From the NCBI GenBank assembly GCA_950097015.1, contig CATNEN010000028.1, forward strand, positions 981,001-1,045,000: a stretch of 64,000 nt of DNA. Reading direction: 5' to 3'. Both the position numbers and the translations under genes were made by a program. Of this stretch, positions 52,201 to 61,719 are shown piece after piece; positions within the stretch are counted from its first letter, which is position 1; the number at the start of each line of letters is the position of its first letter. The DNA is from Macrostomum hystrix (lineage: Eukaryota; Platyhelminthes; Macrostomidae). The notes beneath the pieces were generated by a model. The model worked only from the letters and a program-made list of their open reading frames with translations, searched no databases and was not told the origin of the DNA.

Positions 52201-55200
52201 CCGCCCAGTAGTGCCCGGCGCATCGAATTCTCCCCTTGTCTCTCTCCCACCTTTGCACTCCAACATTTCCGTTTATGCCTCAAAGACCTTAGTAGAAAGG
52301 CGGAGAGCGAGAAGTCGCCGCAGATGCCAATGTTTTCCCATCGCATTTTATATACACATACTTCCTATTCGACCATCCTACCCTCTCTCTCTCTCTTATA
52401 CTTTCCACTTCAGATCATCGACTTTCAATTCGATCGAAATGCAAATCCATTTTAGTGGAGAGCTTCACTAAGAATTCTACACCTGCATCTTCGAAAATTA
52501 TTCATGGACAGAATTTCTCTCTTGTTAAAAAAATTGACTCAGGAAAAAACGTCGAATTGAATTCCGCAGCCAGGCCAGACACCTGACACTGATTAATAGG
52601 ACTCAAAAACTAACTGCGCTTGTACAATTTTAAGAGTACCTGGGATGACTGGGCGGGGAGGAGATGAAGCTAAACGTGAGTAATCTGTGCCCTTCGGCGG
52701 CGGCGGGACGTTGAGGGATTTTTTTGGGGATGTTTGGGAGGATTTGTCTATTCCCTTCTCCGCCCTGCCCTGACCTGCCCCAGTCCCAGTCGTCTCGATC
52801 TTTTCCTGTTGCTAGACAGAGAAATTGTCCAGAAGTCTATAGAGCTTACAAAGATCGATTCGCCTTTGAGCAAGGAGGCAGAGAAACCGCGGTCGGTGCA
52901 TGGGATCTCGGAAAAAGGATTAGTAGGAAGGACATAATTTGGGAGTCGACTAGGCGTCATCTGTCACAGTATGTGTTCGCTCGAACAAATTTGTGGACTC
53001 TGCGGACTGGCCAATCTCTCACTCCCTCGCTGCCAAGACTCACGACAGAACCTACTCGTAACTCAAACTTGCTCCGATCAGTCAAACTTCGTCGGGAAGC
53101 ATCATTGCAGCATTCAATAATATCGGTTTGTTGGGCTCCGACATGACTAAAATCTATTTGGCTTCTATGGAATTCGACAGCAGCCGTCGGTGCTAAATTT
53201 GGAATCCAATCCGCTATTTAATTGGACATTGTGCCCATCTTCTTTCTGCGTTTGCCGCAGCGTCACTCATTTTAGAAGATTAAACTGAGGCTTCCTTTGC
53301 TTTTCCTTTGTAGGAGCAGTAAGTAAATGAACGGGCTTGCTTTAAGCTGATCTATACCATGGCGTTTCTCTCCAATTAGCGAAAGTCCTTCTTCGTTATC
53401 TTCGCAGCAGCAGCTGCCGAGAAAATTGATTCGTCTTTATTAATCGGTGCGCATGTTAAGGCATACACTTTTGTACTTTTGAAAGACCTGAAGATAAAAT
53501 GAATCAATTATTGATTTGCCACCCGAAGTGCGACAGCTAAGCAATGTGCTGATGCGCACTAGAAACGATAGTCCTGCTAGCGTGCTCCCTGGACGAGAGG
53601 TGGGTGTTCGCATGGAAGAAAAGCGAATTACAGGTGTGGGGGCATGAGGTGGGTGTGTGGAGGGCGTGAGGTGGGTATATGGAGGGCGTGAGGTGGGTGT
53701 ACCAAGGGCATGAGTTGGGTGCATGGCGGTGGTGAGGTGGGTGCATAGCGGTGGTGAGGTGGGTGAATGGAATGCGTGAGGTGGGTATATGGAGGCGGAG
53801 GTACATGTACAGAGGTTAATGAAATGTGATGCTTGTGTAAATAAACTACATAAAAAGTACTTCACAAAGAATATACGCAAGGCTGCATTTCGAATTTACT
53901 CACTCGGTCTCGTCATTGTGAAACTCCAGGTAGTCCTTAACAGATTCGAAATCCTTTGCATCGCCTTTGGCCGTCCCGTCGACTGTTTTGTAGGGCAATC
54001 GAACGATACCACGAGCACCTTTGAATGAAATAATATTGGAAACTATTTTATTATCAAACTTTTTGATAAGGTTTGTCAGAATTTTTTTCTAAAATTGAGA
54101 AGACGTTGAGAAGTAAAAAAATGGTTTCCAAGTAGATTCAGGAAAATGGAGCAAATTCACTTTTCGTTCGTTATCTATAAAATGCAAGCCTCATAGCTAG
54201 GCCGGGTTGACCTGATTTACATACGCCTGCCCATTAGACTGATGCCAGCTAGCCTAGCCATCTAGCTAAGCGATGAGGACAGAAATAAACATGGTTGGAT
54301 AGCTAGTTATCCTGCAGGATTAGCAGACGTAGATAGCTACTAGCTGTGGGAGCAGCTACGGTTTTAGATTTCTTCTAGGCGCAGTGAGGAATTCTTCCCC
54401 TCCCAGCGGGATTAATCCCCTGCCTCCACGGCCGAACTGCTCGCGCTCGTGGTCGCCTGGAAGTCGAAGGGCCCTGAGCATTCTACGAGGTCCCATTGGG
54501 GGGAGGGGGTAGCCTGGGAGATAGTGTTGCTAAGCGAGGGTTCGCCCGGGCCAATTTTTTTTAACCGGGCCACTGATCTCAATCAGCTCTGGTGATTCTA
54601 TCATGCCAAGCCTACTCAAGCAGTGGCAAAATTACTGCTTTCAATTTTTTGCCAGGTCTTAGTATTTGTATTTCAATTCATATATGCATATTCTTAATAT
54701 ACCAATTTTCTTCATCGAAAACTTTTTACGAAGTAGACGAAGTAGATTACATTGGCACCACGTCGCTATGATGAGCGAAATAATGTCATCATGGTTTTGT
54801 CGCTAGTGTAGCATGGGATCTACAAGGTCCCCTTCATCCTCATTTCAGTTTAATCCTCGTTCCCCTATATTCTTATTTCCCCTACATTCTTATTCCCCCT
54901 ACATTCTTATTTCCCCGTACATTCTAGCTTTCCCTACATTATTATTTCCCCTACATTTTACCTTAAACTAGTTTCCTCTTTATCCTCATTCTTCAATAAT
55001 CCTCACTTTTCATTCATTATCATTCCCCTTTTTATTCTCAATTCAAAAAAATAATTCTAGAATATTCCTAAAGCCCTAATTCCAGCCCCAACAAAGCATT
55101 TTTAAAAGTACACCCAAGCCCAGAAAGCAGTTCAATTTGCAAGCTAATTGTGCGTGGACTAGACAAAAAATGTTGCCTCCAAAGCTGCACAGGGACAGCA

Positions 55201-57523
55201 GAGTGTTTGCACACCTTGCAAGCCGATCGATAATCCTCAGGAGCAAATTATGTGAATGCAGTCAAACAGCCTCTTTGTAAACAAAACGTTGCTCTCACAG
55301 GCCTCAGTACATCTATATAGTTAATGCAGTTATTTGGCCGCATACAAAAATCCACGCAGACTCTTTGGCTCTTCTGGTTACTTTGATACTCTTCTGAGTC
55401 CATTGAATCCCGTTTCTTTGCAGTCGAGCCACTCGATTCCCAATTAATGGCATGGAGACCCCTCTTGTCTGTGAGCTGTATAGACATAGCTAACTGTAGG
55501 ATATTTATTAATGACCGACAATTCTGCAAGTGCTCATTAGGAATGCGTAATGAACAGATTTACTGCATTTATTATTCGGTCCTACACGTGGTCACTAGGA
55601 CACTCAATCTCTCTGTCGTGCTTGGCACAAAAACACCAGCTGTGAGTGTCTCGTTAATGTGATCGCTTATACGAGCGTAATTATCTTGCAGAATGCATAG
55701 GGAAATGCTAAGTAGAAGGAATGAGAGAGAGGTCCTGAAGCAGTTTCAGTTTTCTCTCTGCTGTCTGATGAACACAGACACACAGGCACAATCGAATGCA
55801 TAAACAGAAGAAGCGTTTACGCAGCATTAAACAAAACGGACTGATTCACATCGACTGTTGGAATCAGATTATTGCCGAATTGTTTTCTTAGCGCGTCTGA
55901 ATTGTAATCATTTTGGCTTGCTTTCTGGCAGCAGAACTCACCGGAGCTGCGTTGAACCTTGAACTCAGCTTCACCGATCGCCTCGTGCACCGTGGCCTCC
56001 GTCACTTCAAAATGAAAGATGCCAGCGTGGTCGTCGTCCAGAACCATGATGGTAGCCCGGATGGGGTCGGCCAGCTCAGCGCGAGTGTTCGGATCGCCAC
56101 CCTCGACGCGTATGTTGGACAGCTCAACGTAGAAGTGCTCGTCCTCTTCGAAAACGTCGTCGTCAATGATGGTCAGGCTGAGGTGGCAGTGCTTCTCGCC
56201 GGAGTGGAATACCAGAGTCCCCTGGGCGGCCACGTAGTCGTCTCCGGCGGTGGCGGTACCGTCAACGGTGTGGTAGTCCAGCCTCACGACGGTGTTCAGG
56301 TCGCCCCCGATGCGAGACACAGTTAGCTGGAAGGTGCCAACATTCTCCATCACAGTGTAGTGGCCAGGATCGAAAAAGATCTTCTGCAGGTTCGGATCCT
56401 CCTCGTGCTCTTCAGCGGCTACCGAGAGGCGACGCTCGACCTTGGACTTCTTGATGACGTTGCCTGAGCCGGTCAGCTGCCTGGTAGCCTGCATGCGGTA
56501 GAAGGCTCGCGACTTCGGACCCCGGTTGAGCACCTCCATCTGCGCCATCTCCTCCAGCATCTTGGGGTCGGCATTTGGGTGCTTCTTGCGAATCTCGCGC
56601 AGTATCTCGATGTAGTCGTGACGTGTCTTTTCGAAATCATTCAGATCGGCGTCGGTGCTCGACGGATCCACGACGGCAGTGTCGGGGTTCTGCATCTCCA
56701 GCTCGCCATCCTGGTAGGCCTTGGTCGATCGGGCACTGTAGTGCTTCTGCAGGAAGCTCTTGAAGAAGATCTTAGTGTCGGCTACGTAGGCCATGAGAAC
56801 GGTCAGTGGGAAGAAGGCGAATGTCACGACGGCTTCCCAAACTAGAACGACTCCAGGCGAGGAGATGCCAATGATTAGGTACATCCAGAGGTAGGCAAAG
56901 ATTGAGAATGAGGCGGTGACAAAGAACACTAGAAGGTGCTTTATGCGTCGCGTCTCGCCGTTGGGAATGACGTACACGCAGAGACCGATAATGATGAACA
57001 GGTTGAACGCGGCGCTGCCTACAATGGTACCTGGACCAAGGTCGCCGGCTTCAAATCTCTTGCCGCAGATTTCAATGATGGAGAGCAGGATCTCAGGCGC
57101 CGAGGAGCCCAGAGCCATCAGTGTCAGGTTGCTGACTGTCTCGTTCCAGATGCGCACGCTCACCACCTGCTTCGTGCCATCCTTCAACTTCACAACAATG
57201 TCCTTCTCCTTCGAGGTGATAACTTCGATGGCGGCCATGAACCTGTCGGCGATGATGGACACGCCTAGAAAGCAGTAGAGCAGTGACGAGAAGTACACTA
57301 CAGCTCTAGCCAGCTTGTCACCGAAGCTGAGATTCAGCGAGGGCTGCCAAACAGGCAGTAGGACGCCTGCCTGGCATTTCGTATTCGCGCTGGACTTGCA
57401 AGTGCCGTTGGCGTCTCGCTTGATCGCCTCAGCGCCTCCTAGGAGGCACAGCAGCAGCAGCAACAGCACCGGCGGCGAGAGTAGCAGCGCCAGTGGCTGC
57501 GACCGGAAGCGCTGGGCGGTCAT
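42917..57523 (-). CDS. Na+/Ca2+ exchanger (SLC8/NCX family), complete gene of 9 exons
   Basis: Exons (minus strand) 57523-55942, 54018-53904, 50706-50609, 50450-50400, 47520-47408, 47327-47228, 44352-44230, 43655-43497 and 43293-42917 join in phase to 905 residues and TGA. NCX exports one Ca2+ for three Na+ across the plasma membrane. Residues 1-33 look like a signal peptide ([13 protein letters not shown]). The alpha-1 repeat is at about 128-174 ([26 protein letters not shown]). An XIP-like basic stretch ([18 protein letters not shown]) opens the cytoplasmic loop. CBD1 is at about 378-500 with [13 protein letters not shown] and VLDDDHAG Ca2+ ligands. CBD2 follows ([20 protein letters not shown]). 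The alpha-2 repeat is at about 745-815 ([47 protein letters not shown]). The C-terminus NYCYIEGF is typical. A stop three codons upstream fixes the start. Confidence 0.97.
43344..43494. repeat. 19-bp minisatellite in NCX intron 8
   Basis: Eight copies of GATTGTGATGTATCTGAAT fill most of a 203-bp intron. The array begins within about 4 bp of the intron's donor GT on the minus strand. Confidence 0.95.
43497..43655 (-). CDS. NCX exon 8 (alpha-2 repeat, first part)
   Basis: Acceptor TAACTCTGCAG, donor GTAGGC. Encodes [20 protein letters not shown] and [17 protein letters not shown]. The donor sits only a few bp from the 19-bp array. Confidence 0.96.
44230..44352 (-). CDS. NCX exon 7 (start of second membrane half)
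   Basis: Acceptor TGGGATCTAG, donor GTTAGT. Encodes an acidic stretch ([18 protein letters not shown]) and [20 protein letters not shown]. Confidence 0.96.
45585..46745. repeat. 16-18-bp mixed minisatellite in NCX intron 6
   Basis: About 68 submonomers of the types GAACTAACTGACACTA, GAACTATCTGACACTA, AACTAAAACTG and AACTGACAATATA. They are arranged in larger recurring blocks of about 34-68 bp, for example GACAATATAGAACTATCTGA. Confidence 0.95.
46746..46785. repeat. Short AACTAACAG repeat
   Basis: Four near-perfect copies of AGAACTAACAG next to the larger array, probably derived from it. Confidence 0.8.
47228..47327 (-). CDS. NCX exon 6
   Basis: Acceptor TGCTCACTTAG, donor GTGAGT. Encodes [20 protein letters not shown] and [13 protein letters not shown], the conserved segment before the second membrane half. 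The intron to exon 5 is only 80 bp. Confidence 0.96.
47408..47520 (-). CDS. NCX exon 5 (CBD2 end)
   Basis: Acceptor CCGCCCGCAG, donor GTTAGG. Encodes [20 protein letters not shown] and [17 protein letters not shown], ending in phase 0. Confidence 0.92.
47640..48068. repeat. 43-bp G-rich minisatellite in NCX intron 4
   Basis: About 10 copies of a 43-bp unit, TGTCTAGGGTGAGAGAACTG and GGTGGGGTTGGTTAGGGG plus TATAA. Each unit has four G runs on the plus strand, which is the template strand of the NCX gene. Confidence 0.94.
48069..50399. other. Intronic unique sequence of NCX intron 4, no exon seen
   Basis: Single-copy sequence with a (CTT)n run near 48850-48870 and two hairpins at 49647-49669 and 49783-49805. 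Short frames show no domain. Confidence 0.55.
49690..49760. repeat. Fragment resembling the 3' UTR of the window's retrotransposon
   Basis: CAGCGAGGAGGCAATTCTGC followed by CCATTCCGCTGACTCCTG resembles 12439-12478 (GGGGAGGCGTTGCCGCCCAT, TCCGCTAGTCCCTGG). It is probably a short relative of the LINE 3' end or a SINE tail; homology is judged by eye. Confidence 0.4.
50400..50450 (-). CDS. NCX exon 4, 51-bp microexon (candidate cassette)
   Basis: Acceptor TTTTCTGTGCAG, donor GTGATT. Encodes [17 protein letters not shown]-type sequence, rich in His, Gly and Asp. It is 51 bp and phase 1 at both ends, so skipping keeps the frame between exons 3 and 5. Its position within CBD2 corresponds to the alternatively spliced region of other NCX genes. 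Less certain than the other exons, because the sequence is not conserved. Confidence 0.65.
50609..50706 (-). CDS. NCX exon 3 (CBD2 core)
   Basis: Acceptor TCGCACCGTAG, donor GTGAGT. Encodes [20 protein letters not shown] and [12 protein letters not shown]. Ends in phase 1. Confidence 0.94.
50861..51480. repeat. GC-rich dispersed element with tRNA-like head and 18-bp direct repeats
   Basis: A GC-rich block of about 600 bp in the otherwise AT-rich NCX intron 2. It starts with GAGGTGGGTGTGTGGGGG, and the same 18 bp returns at 51459-51476. Just inside the left copy is an A-box-like GTGGGTCAGCGGCTAACG and a B-box-like AGTTCGATTTACC. It could be a SINE or composite element. Frames inside are random GC-rich ones. 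Confidence 0.45.
51481..53639. other. Intronic unique sequence of NCX intron 2, no exon seen
   Basis: Single-copy sequence with short overlapping frames on both strands (51.8-53.2 kb) lacking domains. Exons 2 and 3 join in phase, so no exon is needed here. Confidence 0.55.
53640..53800. repeat. About 22-bp minisatellite GAGGTGGGTG(T/C)(G/A)TGGAGGGCGT
   Basis: About seven diverged copies of GAGGTGGGTATATGGAGGGC plus GT. The unit shares GAGGTGGGTGTGTGG with the termini of the GC-rich element in the same intron. Confidence 0.88.
53904..54018 (-). CDS. NCX exon 2 (CBD2 start)
   Basis: Acceptor CATTCAAAG, donor GTGAGT. Encodes [20 protein letters not shown] and [17 protein letters not shown]. 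Phase matches both neighbours. Confidence 0.94.
54019..55941. other. NCX intron 1, no exon seen
   Basis: Contains a GC-rich patch at about 54360-54600 that looks like a dispersed element (it ends GGGTTCGCCCGGGCC then a T run), and a short array at 54848-54962. The rest is AT-rich. Confidence 0.55.
54848..54962. repeat. 18-bp minisatellite TTATTTCCCCTACATTC
   Basis: About six imperfect copies of TTCTTATTTCCCCTACA in NCX intron 1. Confidence 0.82.
55942..57523 (-). CDS. NCX exon 1 (signal peptide, first membrane half, CBD1)
   Basis: A single large exon of 527 codons plus one base, from ATG to the donor GTGAGT after CAGCGCAGCTCCG. A large 5' exon covering the first membrane half and CBD1 is also usual in other animal NCX genes. 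The opposite-strand frames here are shadows. Confidence 0.97.
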
Positions 57524-59029
57524 GCGTGCTCAAGACTTGGAGAAGTCCGCGATGCGATTGAAGACGGATTGCTTGGACCGATTTGAGGGATTTTGTCCGG
57601 CCTATAGATCCGGTGGGAATTCAAGTTTGGCCAAACGCTCTGTGTCGTCTTCGGTATTCTACACTAGGATTTTACTTTTCGTTACTCCTTCGCTCTCTCT
57701 CTCTCTCTCTCTTCTCTCTTCCTCTCGCATATAAGAGAAAATAGTTTCTGTGGCGGGGAGTTGACGGCAAGTACGGGCTCTCAGCGTGAGGTCTCTGGTG
57801 AAGGATGGGCCGGGGGTGCGCGCACTTTGGCCTCCTCCGGGGTGGCTAGTTTTTAAATTGCCTCCGAGGCTGGCGGGGGTTGGCCTGCGGTCGCGGAGGG
57901 TGGGTATGAAGACGGCGGCAGAGAGAAAAGGGCAGGGGAAACGGGGGGAAACGACTGGGGGAAAAGAGAGTCAGAGTGGAGGGAGAGAGCAACTGTGCCG
58001 TCTTGATGTGCAAGCCAATAGGAATCTTGGCGGACAACGGGTCGGATGCTCCACACTCATTTAGGCGCTTTTGTTAGTACTAGCTTCGGGTTTGGTGGGT
58101 AGTTGAAGCAGTGCAAATTTTGTTGGAAAGAAGGAGGGAGAGAGTAGGGAGGGAGGGAGGCCACGGGCCACAGTAGAACCTAGTTCAGGGGATCCTGCAG
58201 TGGACATTATGGAACTGGGGTACAAACTTTGGAAGTGGGTGTTTGCCCGGCAAGTGGTGCTTACCATTGACAAAGCAGTGCAAAATAATGGTAGAAGCTG
58301 CTAGAAATGGTAGAATGGTAGAACGCACGCATTTGTGCACATACGGCTGCTTCGGGTTGCCATTTTCCTCTCTCCCTATAAGTCTTCCCTTCCATACTGT
58401 CCGAAGACGCAGCGAAACTGAAGCTGCTGCATGGGGGAGAACCGCTTTTGATCCCTATGCAACGCGGGCTTAAAGGTTTCGTGGACATCGGTAGATGGTC
58501 AGAAAGAGATTGACAGACGCCAATGCTTTTTAATTTCCATTTCCAGAAAGGGCATCGTCCGCCTAAACTGTTGCGCCGCTTCCGCAATGAAAAATCTGAA
58601 TTGTAATAGCTGGAATGAGAGTTACAAACTATTTTGGCAGAAGTGTGCAATTTGCGTGCAGCAATATTCTATGTGAGCACAGAGATTAGTTTGAGCAAAG
58701 AGTTTTAGGGATTTGCTGAGCCCGGAGCTAGGTTTAATAGCCAAGTCTATTCTTATCTGACACTGAGTGCCATCAAATGCGACTAATTCATTTGTTTTAG
58801 CTCAGCATCTGTGTCCCTTCCAGGTATGTACAGCTCTACTGTACGCTGATGCAGTTCTAGATATCTCTGCACTACGGGCCCTGATGATGAAACAATGGGA
58901 TCTACATCAATTATTTATTCTGATGACTGTTGTAAAACCTCCAAACGGACTAGGTGTGTGGAATATTTAACAAATTGTATTTCGTATCTCTGCCCCAAGG
59001 AGAACTATAGTTGTCTTATTGAGGAAAGT
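57524..59029. other. Upstream flank of the NCX gene
   Basis: Includes the NCX 5' UTR side and a (CT)n tract at 57691-57712, which is (GA)n on the NCX strand. GA tracts near animal promoters are common, but a start site cannot be fixed. A GC- and purine-rich stretch follows (57.78-58.2 kb). No other gene recognised. Confidence 0.45.
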
Positions 59030-59098
59030 CATTACAAACTGTAATTTCCCAATATAATTCATTACAAACTGTAATTTCCCAATATAATTCATTACAAA
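59030..59098. repeat. 30-bp tandem duplication
   Basis: Two full copies plus a partial of CATTACAAACTGTAATTTCC followed by CAATATAATT. The unit contains the inverted pair ATTACA/TGTAAT. Confidence 0.9.
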
Positions 59099-59885
59099 CG
59101 GTATGCCCAGTCTCAAAGAATTATTGTTCTCAAAGCAGAACGCTGCGTTGGTTGGTTTTCACAAACACAGCTCAAAAGGCTTCACTGCATGCAGCGGCTA
59201 TACTAAATCAATATCTTCGGCTTAGTTTGACTAGCGGAACAGCATACACCAGGCCAATAGTCCAACAAATTCTCACAGTCTGAGACAGACCAGAGACAGA
59301 AGGAGAATGCACAAGGGAAATTCTCAACATGTCTTTTAATATTCTTCTCGCGCGATATTGAAAATGATAAGAATTAAAAAGTAATTTTACGAGCACGTTT
59401 AAATTCAATATCGTTTAGCTCTAGTGTGGCTTACCAAATATTGACACATTGGTTGGCAGCGCCAGTGGCGGTCACTGCATCCAGCCATTTGACACTTTTT
59501 AATCAATCAATTGTCTCCTTAATTAGATTAACGGATTGTGGCGGCTTAAGGTAAGTGTTTGTAGTTGTTAGCATTGCCTACAGTCAAGTGCCAAGTCAAG
59601 TTAGCTGAGTTTTTCTGCAATTTTACTGATAAAATACGAGCGCGGTCTATCGCCATGACGCTTGACGGAACTTTTATGGCTGATCATTGATGCCGGATTT
59701 GATCAACTTTGTAATGGCCAAATAAAATTACTGATGGACTTTAAATTGTTTACGCATTTAAAACTGCTCGACCGGGAATTTTCCTAGACACAGTCCAAGC
59801 ACTTTTAGATAAATGGAAAATTACTTTGTGTGACATTGTGAGAGAAATGCGATTGCTAATTACCCCCTCACGTGAATCCTCTAGT
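59099..59885. other. Spacer without a recognisable gene
   Basis: AT-rich single-copy sequence; no coding frame or RNA gene recognised. Confidence 0.55.
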
Positions 59886-60875
59886 AAGTACGGTTCCTGC
59901 TGCGATTCTAGCTATTGCTCCTGCCGCGATTCTAGCTATAGCTCCTGCTGCGATTCTAGCTATAGCTCCTGCCGCGATTCTAGCTATAGCTCCTGCTGCG
60001 ATTCTAGCTATAGCTCCTGCTGCGATTCTAGCTATAGCTCCTGCTGCGATTCTAGCTATTGCTCCTGCTGCGATTCTAGCTATAGCTCCTGCTGCGATTC
60101 TAGCTATAGCTCCTGCTGCGATTCTAGCTATAGCTCCTGCTGCGATTCTAGCTATTGCTCCTGCCGCGATTTTAGCTATTGCTCCTGCCGCGATTCTAGC
60201 TATAGCTCCTGCTGCGATTCTAGCTATAGCTCCTGCTGCGATTCTAGCTATAGCTCCTGCTGCGATTCTAGCTATTGCTCCTGCTGCGATTCTAGCTACA
60301 GCTCCTGCCGCGATTCTAGCTATTGCTCCTGCCGCGATTCTAGCTATTGCTCCTGCTGCGATTCTAGCTATAGCTCCTGCTGCGATTCTAGCTATAGCTC
60401 CTGCTGCGATTCTAGCTATAGCTCCTGCTGCGATTCTAGCTATAGCTACTGCTGCGATTCTAGCTATAGCTCCTGCTGCGATTCTAGCTATAGCTCCTGC
60501 TGCGATTCTAGCTATATATCCTGCTGCGATTCTAGCTACAGCTACTGCTTCGATTCTAGCTATATATCCTGCTGCGATTCTAGCTATATATCCTGCTGCG
60601 ATTCTAGCTATATATATCCTGCTGCGATTCTAGCTATATATCCTGCTGCGAATCTAGCTATATATCCTGCTGCGATTCTAGCTATAGCTCCTGCTGCGAT
60701 TCTAGCTACAGCTGCTGCTGCGATTCCAGCTTTAGCTGCTGCTGCGATTCTAGCCATAGCTACTGCTTCGATTCTAGCTATATATCCTGCTGCGATTCTA
60801 GCTATAGCTCCTGCTGCGATTTTAGCTATAGCTCCTGCTGCGATTCTAGCTATATATCCTGCTGCGATTCTACAT
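59886..60875. repeat. 24-bp minisatellite CGATTCTAGCTATAGCTCCTGCTG
   Basis: About 41 copies of CGATTCTAGCTATAGCTCCT plus GCTG. Right-hand copies carry TATATATCC or ACAGCTACTGCTT variants. The 24-bp length keeps frames open and makes false S/C- and A/I-rich proteins of up to 431 residues. Confidence 0.96.
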
Positions 60876-61719
60876 TTCGCGACCCCTACGATTCTGGGCT
60901 CGAACTTAGGGTTTAACCAGCGATTCCAAGCTTATAAATCGTGCTTTGGTACTAGCCAAGACTTGCTATATTTCTTCCAGTATGCCACCTCCTGGACACA
61001 CGAACATAAAACATACACAGAGTATGTCAATACAAACTGTTGGCTTTGTAAGATGCAAATTCTTATAGCAGTACCACATGTATGGCTCCTACTATATCCT
61101 GTTTGGTATAGTTTGCTCTGAAAATTGGTTATAAATAAATTTGGTTGAAGCTAATCATTAACTTAATTACGTACTTACTAATTTACAAGCAATTTCTAAA
61201 TGTTAAAAATTGATTAAACCCGCAACATTCGGCCAGATGTGCACAGCGAAATTGCTAAAATACACAAATTATTCTAGCGGAATCAAGAATCGAACCCCCG
61301 ACCTTCAAGCCGAGTATTTTGTGCTGTATGTTAACCAAAAATTTTCGCGAACTTATAGAAAGCGATCGATATAATATGGAGATTAGAGTGACATTGGAAG
61401 TACAGGGAGTGTTTTATGCAGCAGCAGCAGCAGCAGCACTTAATCATTTCCGCCACAAAGTCCGCGGCCCGATGCCACGACCCGCACCACCCATCCCCCC
61501 CAGCTGCAGCTCGAGCGATGCCTTTCGGAGGCTGGCGGAGAATTTGTGATGTGCTGCAGACTACTGCAATACCGCGAGTTATTAACTAGGGAACGAGCGA
61601 GAGTGCACGCAAGAGCTGCACTGGGTGGCTGTGGCAGCAGAAAGAGGGAAGAGTTACTCCATTGCTGCTTTGTGCTTCTCTCCTTTCTGCATTTTCTTTG
61701 CACCAAGGCAAAGCAGCTC
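60876..61719. other. Spacer between two related arrays, with a tRNA-like fragment
   Basis: Single-copy sequence. On the minus strand, 61330 to 61285 reads GGTTAAC...CTTGAAGGTCGGGGGTTCGATTCTTG, resembling the 3' half of a tRNA with a B-box. There is no matching 5' acceptor arm, so it is a decayed tRNA or SINE piece. A (GCA)n run lies near 61420. Confidence 0.45.

Noticed and set aside
55913-57278. Plus-strand open frames opposite the NCX first exon
   Set aside because: GC-rich shadow frames; the minus strand encodes a clear NCX protein across the whole stretch.
59826-61121. Open frames of 431 and 253 codons encoding S/C- or A/I-rich repeats
   Set aside because: The 24-bp unit is a multiple of three and lacks stops in two frames. 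There is no domain, splice support or unique coding sequence.
61285-61330. Functional tRNA gene on the minus strand
   Set aside because: Only a 3'-half-like segment with a B-box is seen. The T stem is mostly wobble pairs and no 5' acceptor arm matches.
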